Assembly: GCA_021229015.1 (NCBI GenBank)
Contig: CM037783.1
Span: 2,820,725-2,884,724, forward strand
DNA: 64,000 nucleotides
Origin: Solen grandis
Lineage: Eukaryota; Mollusca; Bivalvia; Adapedonta; Solenidae
Direction: 5' to 3'
A program made the position numbers and the translations under genes. Shown here piece after piece: positions 53,203-64,000 of the stretch. How positions within the stretch are numbered: position 1 is the stretch's first letter; every line of letters begins with the position of its first letter. The notes under the pieces were generated by a model. That model made no database searches. It saw nothing but the letters and a program-made list of their open reading frames with translations, and had not been told where the DNA came from.

Positions 53203-55695
53203 GGTGTTGTTGTTGTTTTGAAATCTCAAAATTATCATATATTTTTTCATTAAACCCAAAGGTTTTGGTTTCTAAAGGAAAGTGAAATTTCAAGAGATAT
53301 GGTCAAATATAACAGAAGTTATGCCATTTGAATTTCACAGTGACACATGGTATGTGGTGCTTACAAACTTTGAGTAGTACAAGTTTATCAGGTGCCGGAT
53401 ATGATCCAAATATAAGTCGCATTTTCAGGTTCTATGGCTCTGATGTATACATTCCTAATGAAGAGCGTCAATAAACTGACTTAAAATACTGTCAACTGCT
53501 TTGAAACTTGGGTTTTGGGGTTAAAATCATTTTTGTTTCTCTCTTTTTTTTTCTCTGGACAATATTTCTGTATCACTCATATTAGATTTAGAAAGCAAGT
53601 ATGTTAAGTTTTATGTTTATAATTTGTATAGGTATTTAAATATTTTAGGGACATGCACTAAGGTAAAATGAAGTTTGATTTTTGGTACTTGCTTATCTTA
53701 CTGATTATTTATTCTAAAAGTTCATGTTATCCATATAATCTATCTAACAATAGAATGTTGCAATTTTTGAAGCAAGTCACGTAATTGTAGTTACAATATA
53801 TTACAGACAGTACGTTTTAAAGTTCGGTATATTTATAAACATTGTTTAAACATTTTAAGGTATGAGTAAAAAAGAAAGGTATTCAAATGTGTCTTTTTTT
53901 CTAGCCCTTTTAATGTAAAATACATAAAATCGTTTGTCAAAGTTTTGGTACATAATTTACACATCTAATAAAAAAAGAAGAAAAAAAACACTTTTTTCGG
54001 CGCCAAGCTGCTCATAAAAATATCAAGATTTCAGTTTCATATTGTAAAACTCATTAAAACTTATCATTGTTTGGATAATGTATTATCATTTCGGTATATT
54101 AAATTGATTCTAAACATCATTGATTAGTACTTTAAGGAGACTTGAGAAATGCAATTTGATTTAACTTTAAGTACATGTATTTCAAGCGTTATCAACCTCA
54201 TCCGTTCGGATTTGTTTCAGCTGTTTGAATCCGCTGTTTTACGTGTCTACCCTGTATATATATATATATTGACCAATAAGATCGCTACATTTTTTTTCCA
54301 AAATGTAAAATGATTATCAATTAATTAAACGACTTGAATAGTCCCATGACAATGTATATTCGCATATTTCCATTTGATTCACTGATCTAAATAAATTAAG
54401 TTTGTTACAATGACACTTTTTAAAGGAATATTTCGGCATTATATTTTATTTTGTAGTTTACGCTTATTTATTGTCTTGGGTGTCATTCCTATAACTTGTT
54501 AAAGATATTTAATACAATTATATTTCCTTTTGAATTAATTAAATGTATTTTTTCTTCCGATACAGGTGCTTCTGTTAGGTATCTTACTTTAATTGGATAT
54601 TTTTATTTACACTGTTCGTATTAGAGAGATACCTTCAGGGAGTGCGAGGTTAGGACTCCTTGACATCTGGTTAAAGTAACCCAGTCGGTACTTTTGCCGA
54701 CTGACAGTTCCAATTTCTCATTTTTTTGTAGTGTCATGTCTCCGTGTTGTTATGTCCATTTACATGTATCTCTCTCTCTCTCTTAAACTTTTTATACACC
54801 CCTAATTGAATATACAATAACCCACCTGCTGCCGTTTCGAATTTTGTAACCATGTAAATTATATAATGACGAAATGACGTTTCTTAAAAAAACAGACAAG
54901 GGTGTGTCAAGGTACCCTTGTTGAACTAGTAATTTTATTTTCTTTGTGTAGTGTTTTATTCTGACGTCAAGTCAGTAAATTATCTTTCAGAAACAAAATT
55001 GCCGCCGATTTCTTTCAATGACGACGTTAACGGACCATATTGACGTCGCTAAGTTGTCGTTAAAGTGTAAAGTGAATGCAGTGCATGTAATGTGATGCAA
55101 TGTCACTCATGCTTGTTGATATTTCTCTATTTAATATTATTTTATTATTGTTATTTTGTTAATTTTTATCATTACTTGCACCTCCTTGCGATGTTTTTCC
55201 CTTTGATATATGCTGGATTTCTCAGGACTTGTTTGCATTTTCGTATTATTCATCAGAGCATACATTTGTACATGGATATTCATTCATTAGTTACCCTCGA
55301 AATTGAAATGAACGATGTATTTCAAAGGTATAAAATCAATTATTTAATTTGTCATCCCATTTCTACATTCTAGAAACAATAAAATGTGACCGCACACAGA
55401 ACCCAAACACAATAACCTTTATACATGCATTCCGTTCCATTAACATTTTGCGAAAGCAAACTAGGCGACCTTCTATTATTAGGCTATTACTTTGAGAAAG
55501 TGTAGTTAAAAGGGGTTTTACAATAAAAATGATACAGAATGTGTCTAATATGATACTGATTTTTCATGTGATTTTAAAAGTGAATTCTTACATTTATTTT
55601 CAAAATAACGAATGAAGACCAAAGGTATTTACAGGAATTTCTGTTTAGTATATGTACGACGCACTTCCGGTGACGCTGAATCCACTTCATGAAAA
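52516..55695. other. intergenic, microsatellites only
   Basis: AT-rich. (GT)n at about 52887-52930, a (GTT)n/(GGT)n run at about 53133-53218 whose reverse frame gives poly-Gln/His, and short TGACGTCA-type words near 54963 and 55049. No domain-bearing frame. The 93-aa frame at 55092 is hydrophobic AT-rich translation. Confidence 0.5.
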
Positions 55696-56006
55696 CCTGC
55701 CTGAAAAAAACTCTTCTGAATAACTAGCGAACACAGTGCGCACTGACATGCGCAGGTGTTCTAAGTCATCAAGGCGCTTGCCACGTAAGCCGCTCTTCAA
55801 GCGCAGTCCATCGTCACGAGATCATGACTGTAGGGTGCGTGCTCGATACGTTCCATTCCTAGAAAGTCGATGGCCTCCAGAGCATCGGCTGCTCTATGAG
55901 CCGGGGTGTTGCTCTTGAAACACCTGAACTCTCTTTTCCCTTCTGCATAAACTTGAATGTTTCCGTAGCTGTCATATTCGCAATCGCACAAAATTTGATG
56001 ACGCAA
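55696..56006 (-). pseudogene. mariner-type transposase remnant
   Basis: Minus strand: SNTPAHRAADALEAIDFLG, then IEHAPYSHDLVTMDCA matches 'DNApaHtA...l...g.e.l.HPpYSPDLaP.D' of Tc1/mariner DDE transposases. After a shift, LKSGLRGKRLDDLEHLRMSV matches the following 'lK..L.G.rf...eel...v'. The second catalytic Asp (DNAP) is Ser here and the YSPDL motif is YSHDL. It is a dead fragment of about 100 codons. Confidence 0.7.
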
Positions 56007-56129
56007 CGGTGTACCACTCTAAACGATGTCCATATATATTTTTTTACCTAATAAATATTTTTAGAACATAAAAAATATTTTAAGAATTTTTTTTTCTAAT
56101 TATTGGCCACATATTTTTTTATTGTCCAT

Positions 56130-56168
<39 letters not shown>

Positions 56169-56640
56169 AACCTCATAAATATTTTTAGAACATAAATATA
56201 TTTTATGAACATTTTTTTTCTTTATTGCATAATTATTTTTCTATTGAACAGATATTTTTATACACTTTTGCAACATTCCACAAGCCATATAAATTCTGCA
56301 TTTCGGTATTTTATACTAAATTTTTAATCAAATATATTGCTTAAATCAACATAAAATTATGCAACATATGTGTTGTAAAATAATTTTAGCGATGATTCCC
56401 TTCCTTTTTATCGTAATCGGTAGATCGGTAGCAGGTGAAAATGACATGTTGTTGCATTTTCCTCCATAGAAATTGATGTATTGCATTCTGTTCTTAAAAA
56501 CAAGTAATGTAAATATGCCGTAATGTATGTGATTATTAAAGCGTACCATATGCTGCATAATCAAGCAACAGATGTTTTCGAATACTATGTATGAACGTTT
56601 GTATATAAAATAATGAAAAATGTCATTTTCATATTATATT
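56007..56640. other. intergenic, AT-rich
   Basis: Contains a loosely duplicated 110-bp segment (ATAAATATTTTTAGAACATAAA near 56052 and 56175) separated by a (GT)n tract (about 56132-56164). No gene. Confidence 0.55.
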
Positions 56641-56649
56641 ACTGTTTTT

Positions 56650-57345
56650 ATGCTCACCGAAGGTGACGCATATAGTCGCCGCTTCGTCCGTCCATCCGTC
56701 CGTCACACTTTCCTTGTCCGGACTATTTCTCAGGAACTAACGGCTTGAATTCAACGAAACTTTATGGGAAGCTTTATTACCAAGAGGAGATGCGCATATC
56801 CTCAGCAAGACCCGGTTCCTAAATTTTTCAAAGAGTTATGGCCCATTGACTTTTCGGCCTATAGTACATATTGCATGATTCTTGTCCGGGCTATTTCTCA
56901 GGAACTAATGGCTTGAATTCAACGAAACTTAATGGGAAGCTTTATTACTAATGGGAGATGCGCATATCGTCAGCATGACCCGATTCCTAAATTTTTCACA
57001 GAGTTATGGCCCCTTGACTTTTCGGCCTATAGTACATATTGCATGATTCTTGTCCGGGCTATTTCTCAGGAACTAATGGCTTGAATTCAACAAAACTTTA
57101 TGGGAAGCTTTATCACCAAGAGTAGATACGCATATTGTCACGTGACCTGGTTCCTCAATTTTTCAAGAGTTATGGCCCCTTTTTTGCCATAGTACATATT
57201 GCATGATTCTTGTCCGGGCTATTTCTCAGGAACTGGCTTGAATTCAAGAAATTTATGGGAAGCTTTATTACCAAGAGTAGATACGCATATCGTCGACGTG
57301 ACCTGGTTCCTCAATTTTTAGAGAGTTATGGCCCCTACTACCATA
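56650..57345 (-). mobile_element. pearl-like element with ~168-bp tandem cores
   Basis: GCTCACCGAAGGTGACGCAT, then GTCCGTCCATCCGTCCGTC, then four core copies starting with CTTGTCCGG(A/G)CTATTTCTC at 56713, 56881, 57049 and 57210 (spacings 168, 168, 161). Copies 3 and 4 have small deletions. With the microsatellite on the left it lies opposite to the element at 49711. Confidence 0.7.
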
Positions 57346-57532
57346 TTGTTGACTGATATTCATGTCATTTGCCTAATTTAACAGGAGATATCATTTAAAC
57401 AAAACCCCACAAAATTCAATATGCTAGTAATGTCAATCATAATCATGTCAGCTAATTGTTGTTTAGGCCATTATACACTATTTCAAATATCCAGTCATAT
57501 GTCAAGAGTGTTTGATATGAGCACACATTGAA

Positions 57533-57905
57533 ATGTATGACTTAATTTTCAGTATAAAGCCGCCTGTTCTAATAAGAACCTATTCTGACAAGAACATAGA
57601 GCTAATTGCTGTCAAAGTAACAAGCTTAAAGGTCCCACTCAACATAGTGCTAGTTTATGTTGCTGTTAGTGCCACTCAAACACAAACATTGAATAATCAG
57701 TATCATTCCTGCCGCTGAACCAGTGATTGTCCTTGGGGATTTTAACAGGATAGTGTCAACTCCCCCATCAAACAACTTTGTGTCTGTTGTTGATGCATGC
57801 ACAACCAATACTGGATCAACTCTTGATCAAGTTTTCATGTCTGGAGATCTTTAGCCATTGGTCCATTTGTCAACGCCATATTTCAGTGATCATCAAATTA
57901 TTTGG
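57533..57905 (+). pseudogene. endonuclease/exonuclease/phosphatase (EEP) domain fragment, LINE-like
   Basis: IELIAVKVTSLKVPLNIVLV, then after a shift AEPVIVLGDFNRIVS, a T..GSTLDQVFMSG segment and PYFSDHQIIW. These are the central strand, the GDFN motif, the T...LDhvf motif and the catalytic SDH of APE-type endonucleases carried by non-LTR retrotransposons. Two frame changes and a stop make it a relic. A host EEP gene fragment is the alternative. Confidence 0.6.
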
Positions 57906-58600
57906 ATGGGTATCAATCTTCAGTCATTGCTATAATATAAAGGTAAATAAATTGTATTTTGTATTTGATTTTTCCCTTTTTTCGAATTTGAGGACATTAC
58001 CTGGATTCTATACATGATAAGCATGTGCTGATCCCATTCCGGTCCTGAACATATCCTCCCACCCATTGACCAAGGCCTTATTTGTAACAATGACGTTCTT
58101 CGGTTGAGCATCTGTCTAGTTCTACTGACTTTCTTGTTGATTTATGTTTTACATAAAATGAATTCTATTTACAGTGAAAGGCGACTATAACATAGCAGGG
58201 TTCATTCTTTCACTGAGACCATTCTGATCTAGATATGTTTCACCTATTCGGATCGAGGATGTTCCAGATCAAGTCGTTTCCTCTGTTGGTAATAAACTAA
58301 GGGTGGATGGATTGTAAAAATTGTGACCTGTAACCTGTTTTATTGCATGATCAGCTTAAGATACATTATTTCATAGCATTAAATATTAACCTACCGACAG
58401 GTATTTTAAATGGCATTATTATCAAAGGAAACTAACACAAAAGTATGACTTACTGTTGTTGTACGTAATAATAAATTGTTGACTGGTAAGTTAACCATCG
58501 TTTAATTGATGCCTTATTGGTGTATAAGCTGGTAACTTCTGGAAGCAAGGCTGTTCTAAACATTGGTCGAGACAAGAGACCTCTCGACGAAAGACCTTTG
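57906..58600. other. intergenic, nothing recognised
   Basis: AT-rich. The 79- and 63-aa frames overlap on opposite strands without domain. Confidence 0.5.
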
Positions 58601-59112
58601 TACTTTGTTAAAGATTATAGGTGGGTCATCGGCTGATACAAGTGCATTGCTTAATATGTGTAAACGTGATAAATAAAATGATGAAGACTATGGTAAGTTG
58701 ATATTCATATAGCCATTATATCAGCAGGCAATACACTGTTTATACACTTAGGTAACTCCATGTTTTTTTTTTTGTTTTTTTGTTGTTGTTTTTTGTGTGT
58801 GTGTTTTTTTTTGTTTTGTTTTTTTTTTTGGGGGGGTTGTTTTTTATATATGAGATGATGTAAAACTCATCACATTGATGTTAGAGATGAATAGCAGGTC
58901 CCATCATTCATGATTGTTCGCATGTAAACGCCAATTCAAAAACATTTTCATTTGAGTAAAGTATATGACTTCTATTGCTTTAGTAATTTTTTATAATAGT
59001 TGTTTTTCACTTAAGTACACATCAATATGAATAAATGTTGAATATGTTTGGCGTGTACCTGTACATGTTAAGTAAATATTCAAGTTTAAATACCTGTATA
59101 TCTTACTGATAT

Positions 59113-59327
59113 GACTTGACTTGACTATTTGACATTATCGTCGCTTCGGCAGTATTTCAGTCATATAGCGACGTCCAGCTAATTACAGGTGGAGGAAGCC
59201 CCCCGAATGCACGGAGGCATCCGGGTAGAACCACCGACCTACCGCAAGCCAGCTGGAAAGCTTCCTCAAAAATTGAATGACCCTGCCGGAATTCAGCGAC
59301 TTTACCCTCTCGGCCACGGAGGCCCCT
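59113..59327 (-). mobile_element. tRNA-headed SINE, minus strand, with target duplication
   Basis: Minus strand from GGGGCCTCCGTGGCCGAGAG to CGAAGCGACGATAATG...TCAAGTC, with part of the head missing. TTACTGATAT lies on both sides (59103-59112, 59328-59337). The duplicated module at 43 kb has the empty site (CCTTATTGATACCAATG). Confidence 0.9.
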
Positions 59328-59519
59328 TTACTGATATCGGTGTGCTTATAAATTTCTCTACCTTATTGTCCACACTTATTCGTTGTTTGTCTTGTCTCAA
59401 TCTTCAGCGATAAAAGAATTATTATATGGATGAATATTTAATGAATGAATTTAATAATACCCTTACCTTATATGGACCTGATTTTACGCATAGACCTTTT
59501 ACGTAACCCCTACATACTA

Positions 59520-59930
59520 CAGACATGTTTTGATGCAACCATAACTTCATATAGACATGTTACCTCAGACATGTTACCTCATATAGACATGTTACCTCAT
59601 ATAGACATTACCTCATATAGACATGTTACCTCATATAGACATGTTTTGAATCAATCTTTGCCTTATAAAATGCGTATTTTTGTGCAACACATTCCTAATA
59701 TAGACATGTTTGACGCATCGTTTTCTCATATAGACATGTTTTGATTCAACCCGTACCTTAAAGTAGACGTGCTGGTTCGCAACACCTACTTTATAAAGAT
59801 ATATATTAATGCAACCCTTACTTCATAGTCACGAGTTTTGACGCAACCCTAAACTCATACAGACGATTTACTGACGCAGCAGTTAGCCTCATATAAACGT
59901 GTTTTGCGCAACCCTTACCTCATACGGTCG
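59520..59930 (+). repeat. CATATAGACATGTTACCT minisatellite
   Basis: About ten copies of the 18-20-bp word with increasing spacing and divergence to the right. The single-copy form CTCATGTAGACGGATTTG lies near 43957. Confidence 0.75.
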
Positions 59931-60100
59931 TGTTTTAACGCATTGGCAAATAGAGCAGACTCAGATCAAAAAGCTCCTGAAAGGAACTGTCTCTTCAGAG
60001 CCATCTGATGTTTTAGCTCAGATTCTACACAGTCTGTACCATTTGGGAAATTTATATTCATCAAGTCATAAGTTTGTATCTGAATATATATGTGATAAAG

Positions 60101-61318
60101 GATTAAGCGTTGCTCATTTATTACCCAAGAAAACTTAAAAGAATATTATTTACCCCCATTATTTACCGTGTGTCAAATATGGTTGATCGTATTGTATTCA
60201 TAAACAGATGTCGAATAGATATAAATATGCTGTAAACGAGGGTTGTCTAAATATTACGTAGATTTTCTATGTTTTCGTTTTAACAGAAATCGATTTATAC
60301 TGACAATAAACAACCCTAAGTATGTTGCTTGTAAGTATTTTATAATATATTTTGTTTATTTAGTTGGTTATAACGATTATAATACATCAGAAATTAAGCT
60401 GTTACATGGGTCAATATAATTACCAAATGTCGCGAAGGTTGTGCAATAATTTATTGACTGTAGCGCAACGTCGTGTGTACGTCATTTGACGTCATTACGA
60501 ACATCTGACCAATTTTGACGTCATATCCGTCAGAATAATTGGTATGCAATACAATCTGTGCAAACGATGAGGAAGAGTTTTAAAGAAATCACAGAGTATG
60601 CGGAGCATCGTACAATAATCAAATTCTGCGTGAAATATCGGTAAAATACCAATACTGACACAACAACTATGAAACCAGTATAGTATCGATGTCTTCGATA
60701 TTCAAATAATACAAGTAATATATAAAAAAGTGTAGATCTAAGTCAAAAATTTAATCAACACATACAACATTAATTCGCATTTCTTTATATATTATTGTCA
60801 TTTGTATTTTAGGGAGAACCGAATATAGAAGTCATTTGGCTTGGAGGTTCCGCATTCCAATAAAATAGTACGGATGAAAAATGACGAATATCGGGTTAGA
60901 ATCGAAATAATCAAAGTCTGTCTGAGTTTTGTTGTGTATTTAACACGATTATTTCTTAAACAACCGTCTGAAGTATGATGTCATTTACGCCACAGTGTCA
61001 TCTGTTTTGTCGTCATTTATGATATTTTGACGTTCTATCACTTCGAACCACTATTTTTTTAAACTATATTTATTATCTTCGCCTCCGCTATATATTATTT
61101 TGCCATATTATTGTTACTTCTGACACAGTATTTTGGGAACTAGAAATTGGCCGACGATCTTGATCAGAGTCATACATATATACATGTATATAACAGTTTT
61201 GTCCAAATACTCTGGGACAACCCTCGTGTATGATAAAATGCAAAGAGTCATACGGTTGTCTAGACGTAAAACATATCGAACTTGTGCGCTAAGATTCCCG
61301 AGCTATTTTCGCTGAACG
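60101..61318 (+). promoter_or_regulatory. 5' flank of GT31 copy 2, with two TGACGTCA sites
   Basis: Similar to 50856-51391 (see there) but longer. TGACGTCA at 60487-60494 and 60516-60523, and several partial TGACG words further on. No other gene. Confidence 0.45.
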
Positions 61319-61475
61319 ATGCCCATTATGAAATATACGCTGTTAAACAAGAAGTGGATGAAAATGTTTTATTTATGCGTGTTGTCATTAATATTTTGTT
61401 GCGTGAGCTATATCTTTTTTGAGAAATGGATTCATATACAAAATCCGCCTCGTTTTGCCATTCAGACAGGCTTTG
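61319..61475 (+). CDS. beta-1,3-galactosyltransferase-like gene (GT31), copy 2, N-terminal part cut by a gap
   Basis: MKYTLLNKKWMKMFYLCVLS, then LIFCCVSYIFFEKWIHIQN is a short cytosolic start, one membrane anchor and the beginning of the stem. It is clearly related to the same segment of copy 1 (MKTMLYQKRTKMLFGGMVSF, IFCCVNYF). The upstream 1 kb is also shared. The frame enters the 100-N gap and the catalytic domain is not seen on the other side, so it must lie in unassembled sequence or be lost. Start at ATG 61319 or the in-frame ATG at 61328. Confidence 0.65.
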
Positions 61476-61575
61476 NNNNNNNNNNNNNNNNNNNNNNNNN
61501 NNNNNNNNNNNNNNNNNNNNNNNNNNNNNNNNNNNNNNNNNNNNNNNNNNNNNNNNNNNNNNNNNNNNNNNNNNN
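61476..61575. other. assembly gap (100 N)
   Basis: Exactly 100 N. The frame open on both sides of it is not evidence of continuity. Confidence 0.98.
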
Positions 61576-61779
61576 AATCAACTTTTACTTTCACTTTGAA
61601 TTAATTCAAGTTGTGAACATGATTAAAGGGTTGAAGGTTTGTGTTCACTTATTTCCTCTTTATCTTCAGCAATTGTAGCCATGGTGATCTGATGCTTATA
61701 ACAAGACTCACTGATGAATAGACACTCAGTTGTGTACTGTAACTTCCAGAGTTTTTGAATCATGACTAGCTGCACATGC

Positions 61780-61915
61780 GGATAAAAGGGCTGGGGGCAA
61801 TTTGTCGACTAAAGGGCTGGGGCAATTTGCCGACAAAAGGGCATGAGTAATTTACCAACAAAAGGGCACATGCTGGGCGTGGTAAAAGGGCAGCTGGGTG
61901 CAGCGCCCAGCTATT
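61780..61915 (+). repeat. ~26-bp tandem repeat (AAAAGGGCTGGGGCAATTTG)
   Basis: Three to four degenerate copies, followed by CAGCTGGGTGCAGCGCCCAGCT, a palindrome. Non-coding. Confidence 0.65.
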
Positions 61916-64000
61916 TCATGCTGGCTGGGGCACTGGGTTTATCTATGTTATTCTCTATTTGAAATTCTCAACATATTTGTATATGGAGTTACATACATTA
62001 ACAAGATATTTCAATTTTAGTGTGACTTAATTTGACAAGGAAACCATGGACAATTTGTAAAATTGATTGCTCCTTGTTTCCAAACCACTAAATCATTGTT
62101 GTTATTTATGTTTGTAAGGGGAATTTTGCTTGAAAATGGGGGGAAAAACATACGTTTTGGCTAGGGGAATGGTGCCCTGCAGACACTAAACAATGGAGAT
62201 TGATAGCCCTGTTTCAAGTCAAGTGATGGAATTAGAGTTGTCAGTGGTTCAATATCTCCTAATTATTTGTGATTGACTTGCAGCATGTCTATTTACCCAC
62301 TGTTGAGGGTTTTATACACCCCAAATTGGTCATGTACTTACCAAAATGTAGGGACTCTCTATATGAAGGGGTACAAAGTTAAAGAAAAACAGCAATTGTA
62401 CCCCTGTTGGAACCCTGACTTGCTTGCACGTTTACTTGTTATTACATTTTATTGAACACATTATTTCCATAATGCAACTGAATTTTAAAAAACAACAACA
62501 ACATAAGAATTAAACTCACTTGGTGGGAAACAAAATTTAGAACTATCTGTGTAGTAAAAAAAAAAGGAAAAGTTAACTTTAGTTAAGTGTTTTTAAATAT
62601 AGCCCTGAGCAGTAATGTGTGCTACCATAGAACATAGAAGAGACCTCCAAAGCAAAATCTGTCATTGTGTCCTGAGATTTCCTTGAGATAATATCACAAA
62701 TGCTACCCAGTCTACTACAGACCACCTCCAAGTTTTGTCAATGCCTATTACATTCTGTTACATTTTGTTGTGTTCACCCCATTTTACTATGGCCTACTGC
62801 TTTTTTCATCTGCACTATGACCGCTTTTGCAAATTCTTGACAGTTAAAAAATCTGGCCCGGCCATTCACGGCACTCACGGCCTATTACGTTTGCCCATCC
62901 TTATCTTTCCCAACATTTTCTCATGTCCACCCTGTATGGTCCACAGTGGCCTGAATCGTGGTTGCCATGGCTGCCTGAAACATTTTATAAATGCAGCATT
63001 ACCATTGACAATTTATTGCATTTGAAGGGAATATATTGATGCATTCAGGAATATTTTGAATATAAAGCTGAAGAATTGTTTTCTTCAATTTTTTTGCAAT
63101 AACTTATGCTGGTGACAACTGGATAATCCAGGATCTTTTTTTCCATTGAAGAAGAATAATGTTTATAAAAATTTTACAGAAAATATTTTGTCAATGTCTT
63201 CGAGAAAAAAACAACAATAAATAATAATAGGTACTTTGAGACAATAAAAATGATGACACCCTCTGTGTCATTTAAAGTATGTTTAAAAGGTTTTTGATAA
63301 TGCTATTTATATTTAATACATGGATTTATGTTCAATGATCTTCACATCTATATATTCTATATTCTTTCTTGATCTAAAATATAGTTATTTAAGCTAGCTA
63401 TCTCAGCCTGCAATGTCTCTGATGTTTAGTAGAGCAGAAACAAGTCCTATATTTTACCTGGATACTAATATTTTACTATTAATTATCAGTGGCTATTTGT
63501 ACAGATGTAGTCATTGCATAAAAAACACTTTCAAGTTTACCACCTGTAATAACTAACACCTTTCAATATAATACAAGCTTTATACACCCAAATTACATCC
63601 ATCTTGAAACGTGTGAAGATAATTTCTTGGAAGAATATAGAATTCTGTTAAAGGATATCATTATAAACTGGCTATTGACAGATAAATATGTTAAAAAGAA
63701 AAAATGTACCAGGACATGAGGTATCATGATAGAAAAGACTGATATTGGGTAACTGGTATTAGTTTTGTACTCAGGTACTATACCAGACCTGTGGGTACCT
63801 GGAAACTTGTTTCAGCCCTAATGTTAAGCTGATTCATTGAAACCTTCACCTAATGAAATTTGGAATATGACTTTTGTACAGACAATATAAAACCTGATCA
63901 TCATGTCAAAACATGATCATCTTGTGCTTATCAGGTCTACACAACCATGTATTTTTGCAACCCATTATCATCTGTGTCTGAGATTAAGTTTTCAGTGTTC
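61916..64000. other. intergenic, no supported gene
   Basis: AT-rich with no repeat or domain that I recognise. The 96-aa frame at 62735-63025 is cysteine- and histidine-containing but fits no known pattern and has no splice context. Could be intron of a gene beyond the window. Confidence 0.45.

Larger units (their letters stand above)
58600..60100 (+). repeat. duplicated module, downstream copy
   Basis: Partner of 43031-44150. It contains a G/T-rich tract (58758-58845), a SINE (59113-59327) absent from the partner, and a minisatellite (59540-59760) of the word CATATAGACATGTTACCT that is not expanded in the partner. Confidence 0.7.

Noticed and set aside
53111..53293. Poly-Gln/His protein
   Set aside because: Translation of a (GTT)n/(GGT)n microsatellite.
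62735..63025. 96-aa Cys/His-containing frame as a zinc-binding protein
   Set aside because: Spacing fits no zinc-finger class and no splice or promoter context is visible.

Overview
The window is AT-rich animal DNA with long introns, many short interspersed elements and two 100-N scaffold gaps (11376-11475, 61476-61575). The repeats point to a bivalve mollusc, possibly a venerid clam. These are tRNA-headed SINEs with a conserved tail ending in '(GC)GACGGTAAAC' or 'ACGTTAAACC', pearl-like elements with ~168-bp cores plus a GACG-type microsatellite, and adhesion-GPCR, GT31 and C2H2 exons. The species call is inference.

Layout. 1-12.5 kb is intergenic and repeat-rich. It holds a piggyBac-like MITE, a foldback element, a ~3.6-kb inverted structure whose arms are arrays of a GCGACGTTTAGCG motif, and, inside that, a miniature LTR retrotransposon (TRIM) whose 152-bp LTRs each contain a tRNA-like cloverleaf. 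From 12.57 kb (TATA box) to 38.70 kb lies one large plus-strand gene. Splice phases let me chain a C-type lectin domain (3 exons), a Sushi/CCP domain, a hormone-receptor (HRM) domain, a GAIN region, a GPS with an intact H-L-T triad, seven transmembrane segments and a short cytoplasmic tail. That is an adhesion G-protein-coupled receptor with an unusual extracellular part. It carries a degenerate duplicate HRM exon, a tandem duplicate TM3 exon and about five one-base frame breaks, at least two of them in G runs.

38.7-44.8 kb is intergenic: two SINEs, a 27-base G run and a module that recurs at 58.6-60.1 kb. 44.84-49.21 kb is a 4.37-kb element with ~530-bp terminal inverted repeats that start CACTGTG and are flanked by a 5-bp TTACT duplication, reminiscent of Transib/RAG-type ends. 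Inside it sits a small C2H2 zinc-finger gene, itself split by a SINE with an 11-12-bp target duplication.

49.2-64 kb holds two pearl-like elements, a damaged GT31 beta-1,3-galactosyltransferase-like gene (51.4-52.5 kb) and a second copy of it (61.3 kb) cut by a gap. It also has a mariner transposase remnant and an endonuclease (EEP) remnant. The rest is anonymous DNA.

How it fits together. The only gene likely to give a full protein is the adhesion GPCR, a predicted cell-surface receptor able to bind ligands through lectin/Sushi/HRM modules. The GT31 pair and the repeated 43/58-kb module look like one ancient tandem duplication, with the TIR/zinc-finger element and a pearl-like element inserted later into the upstream copy. 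All coordinates come from reading by eye. Exon boundaries were chosen by GT/AG and phase and are predictions.
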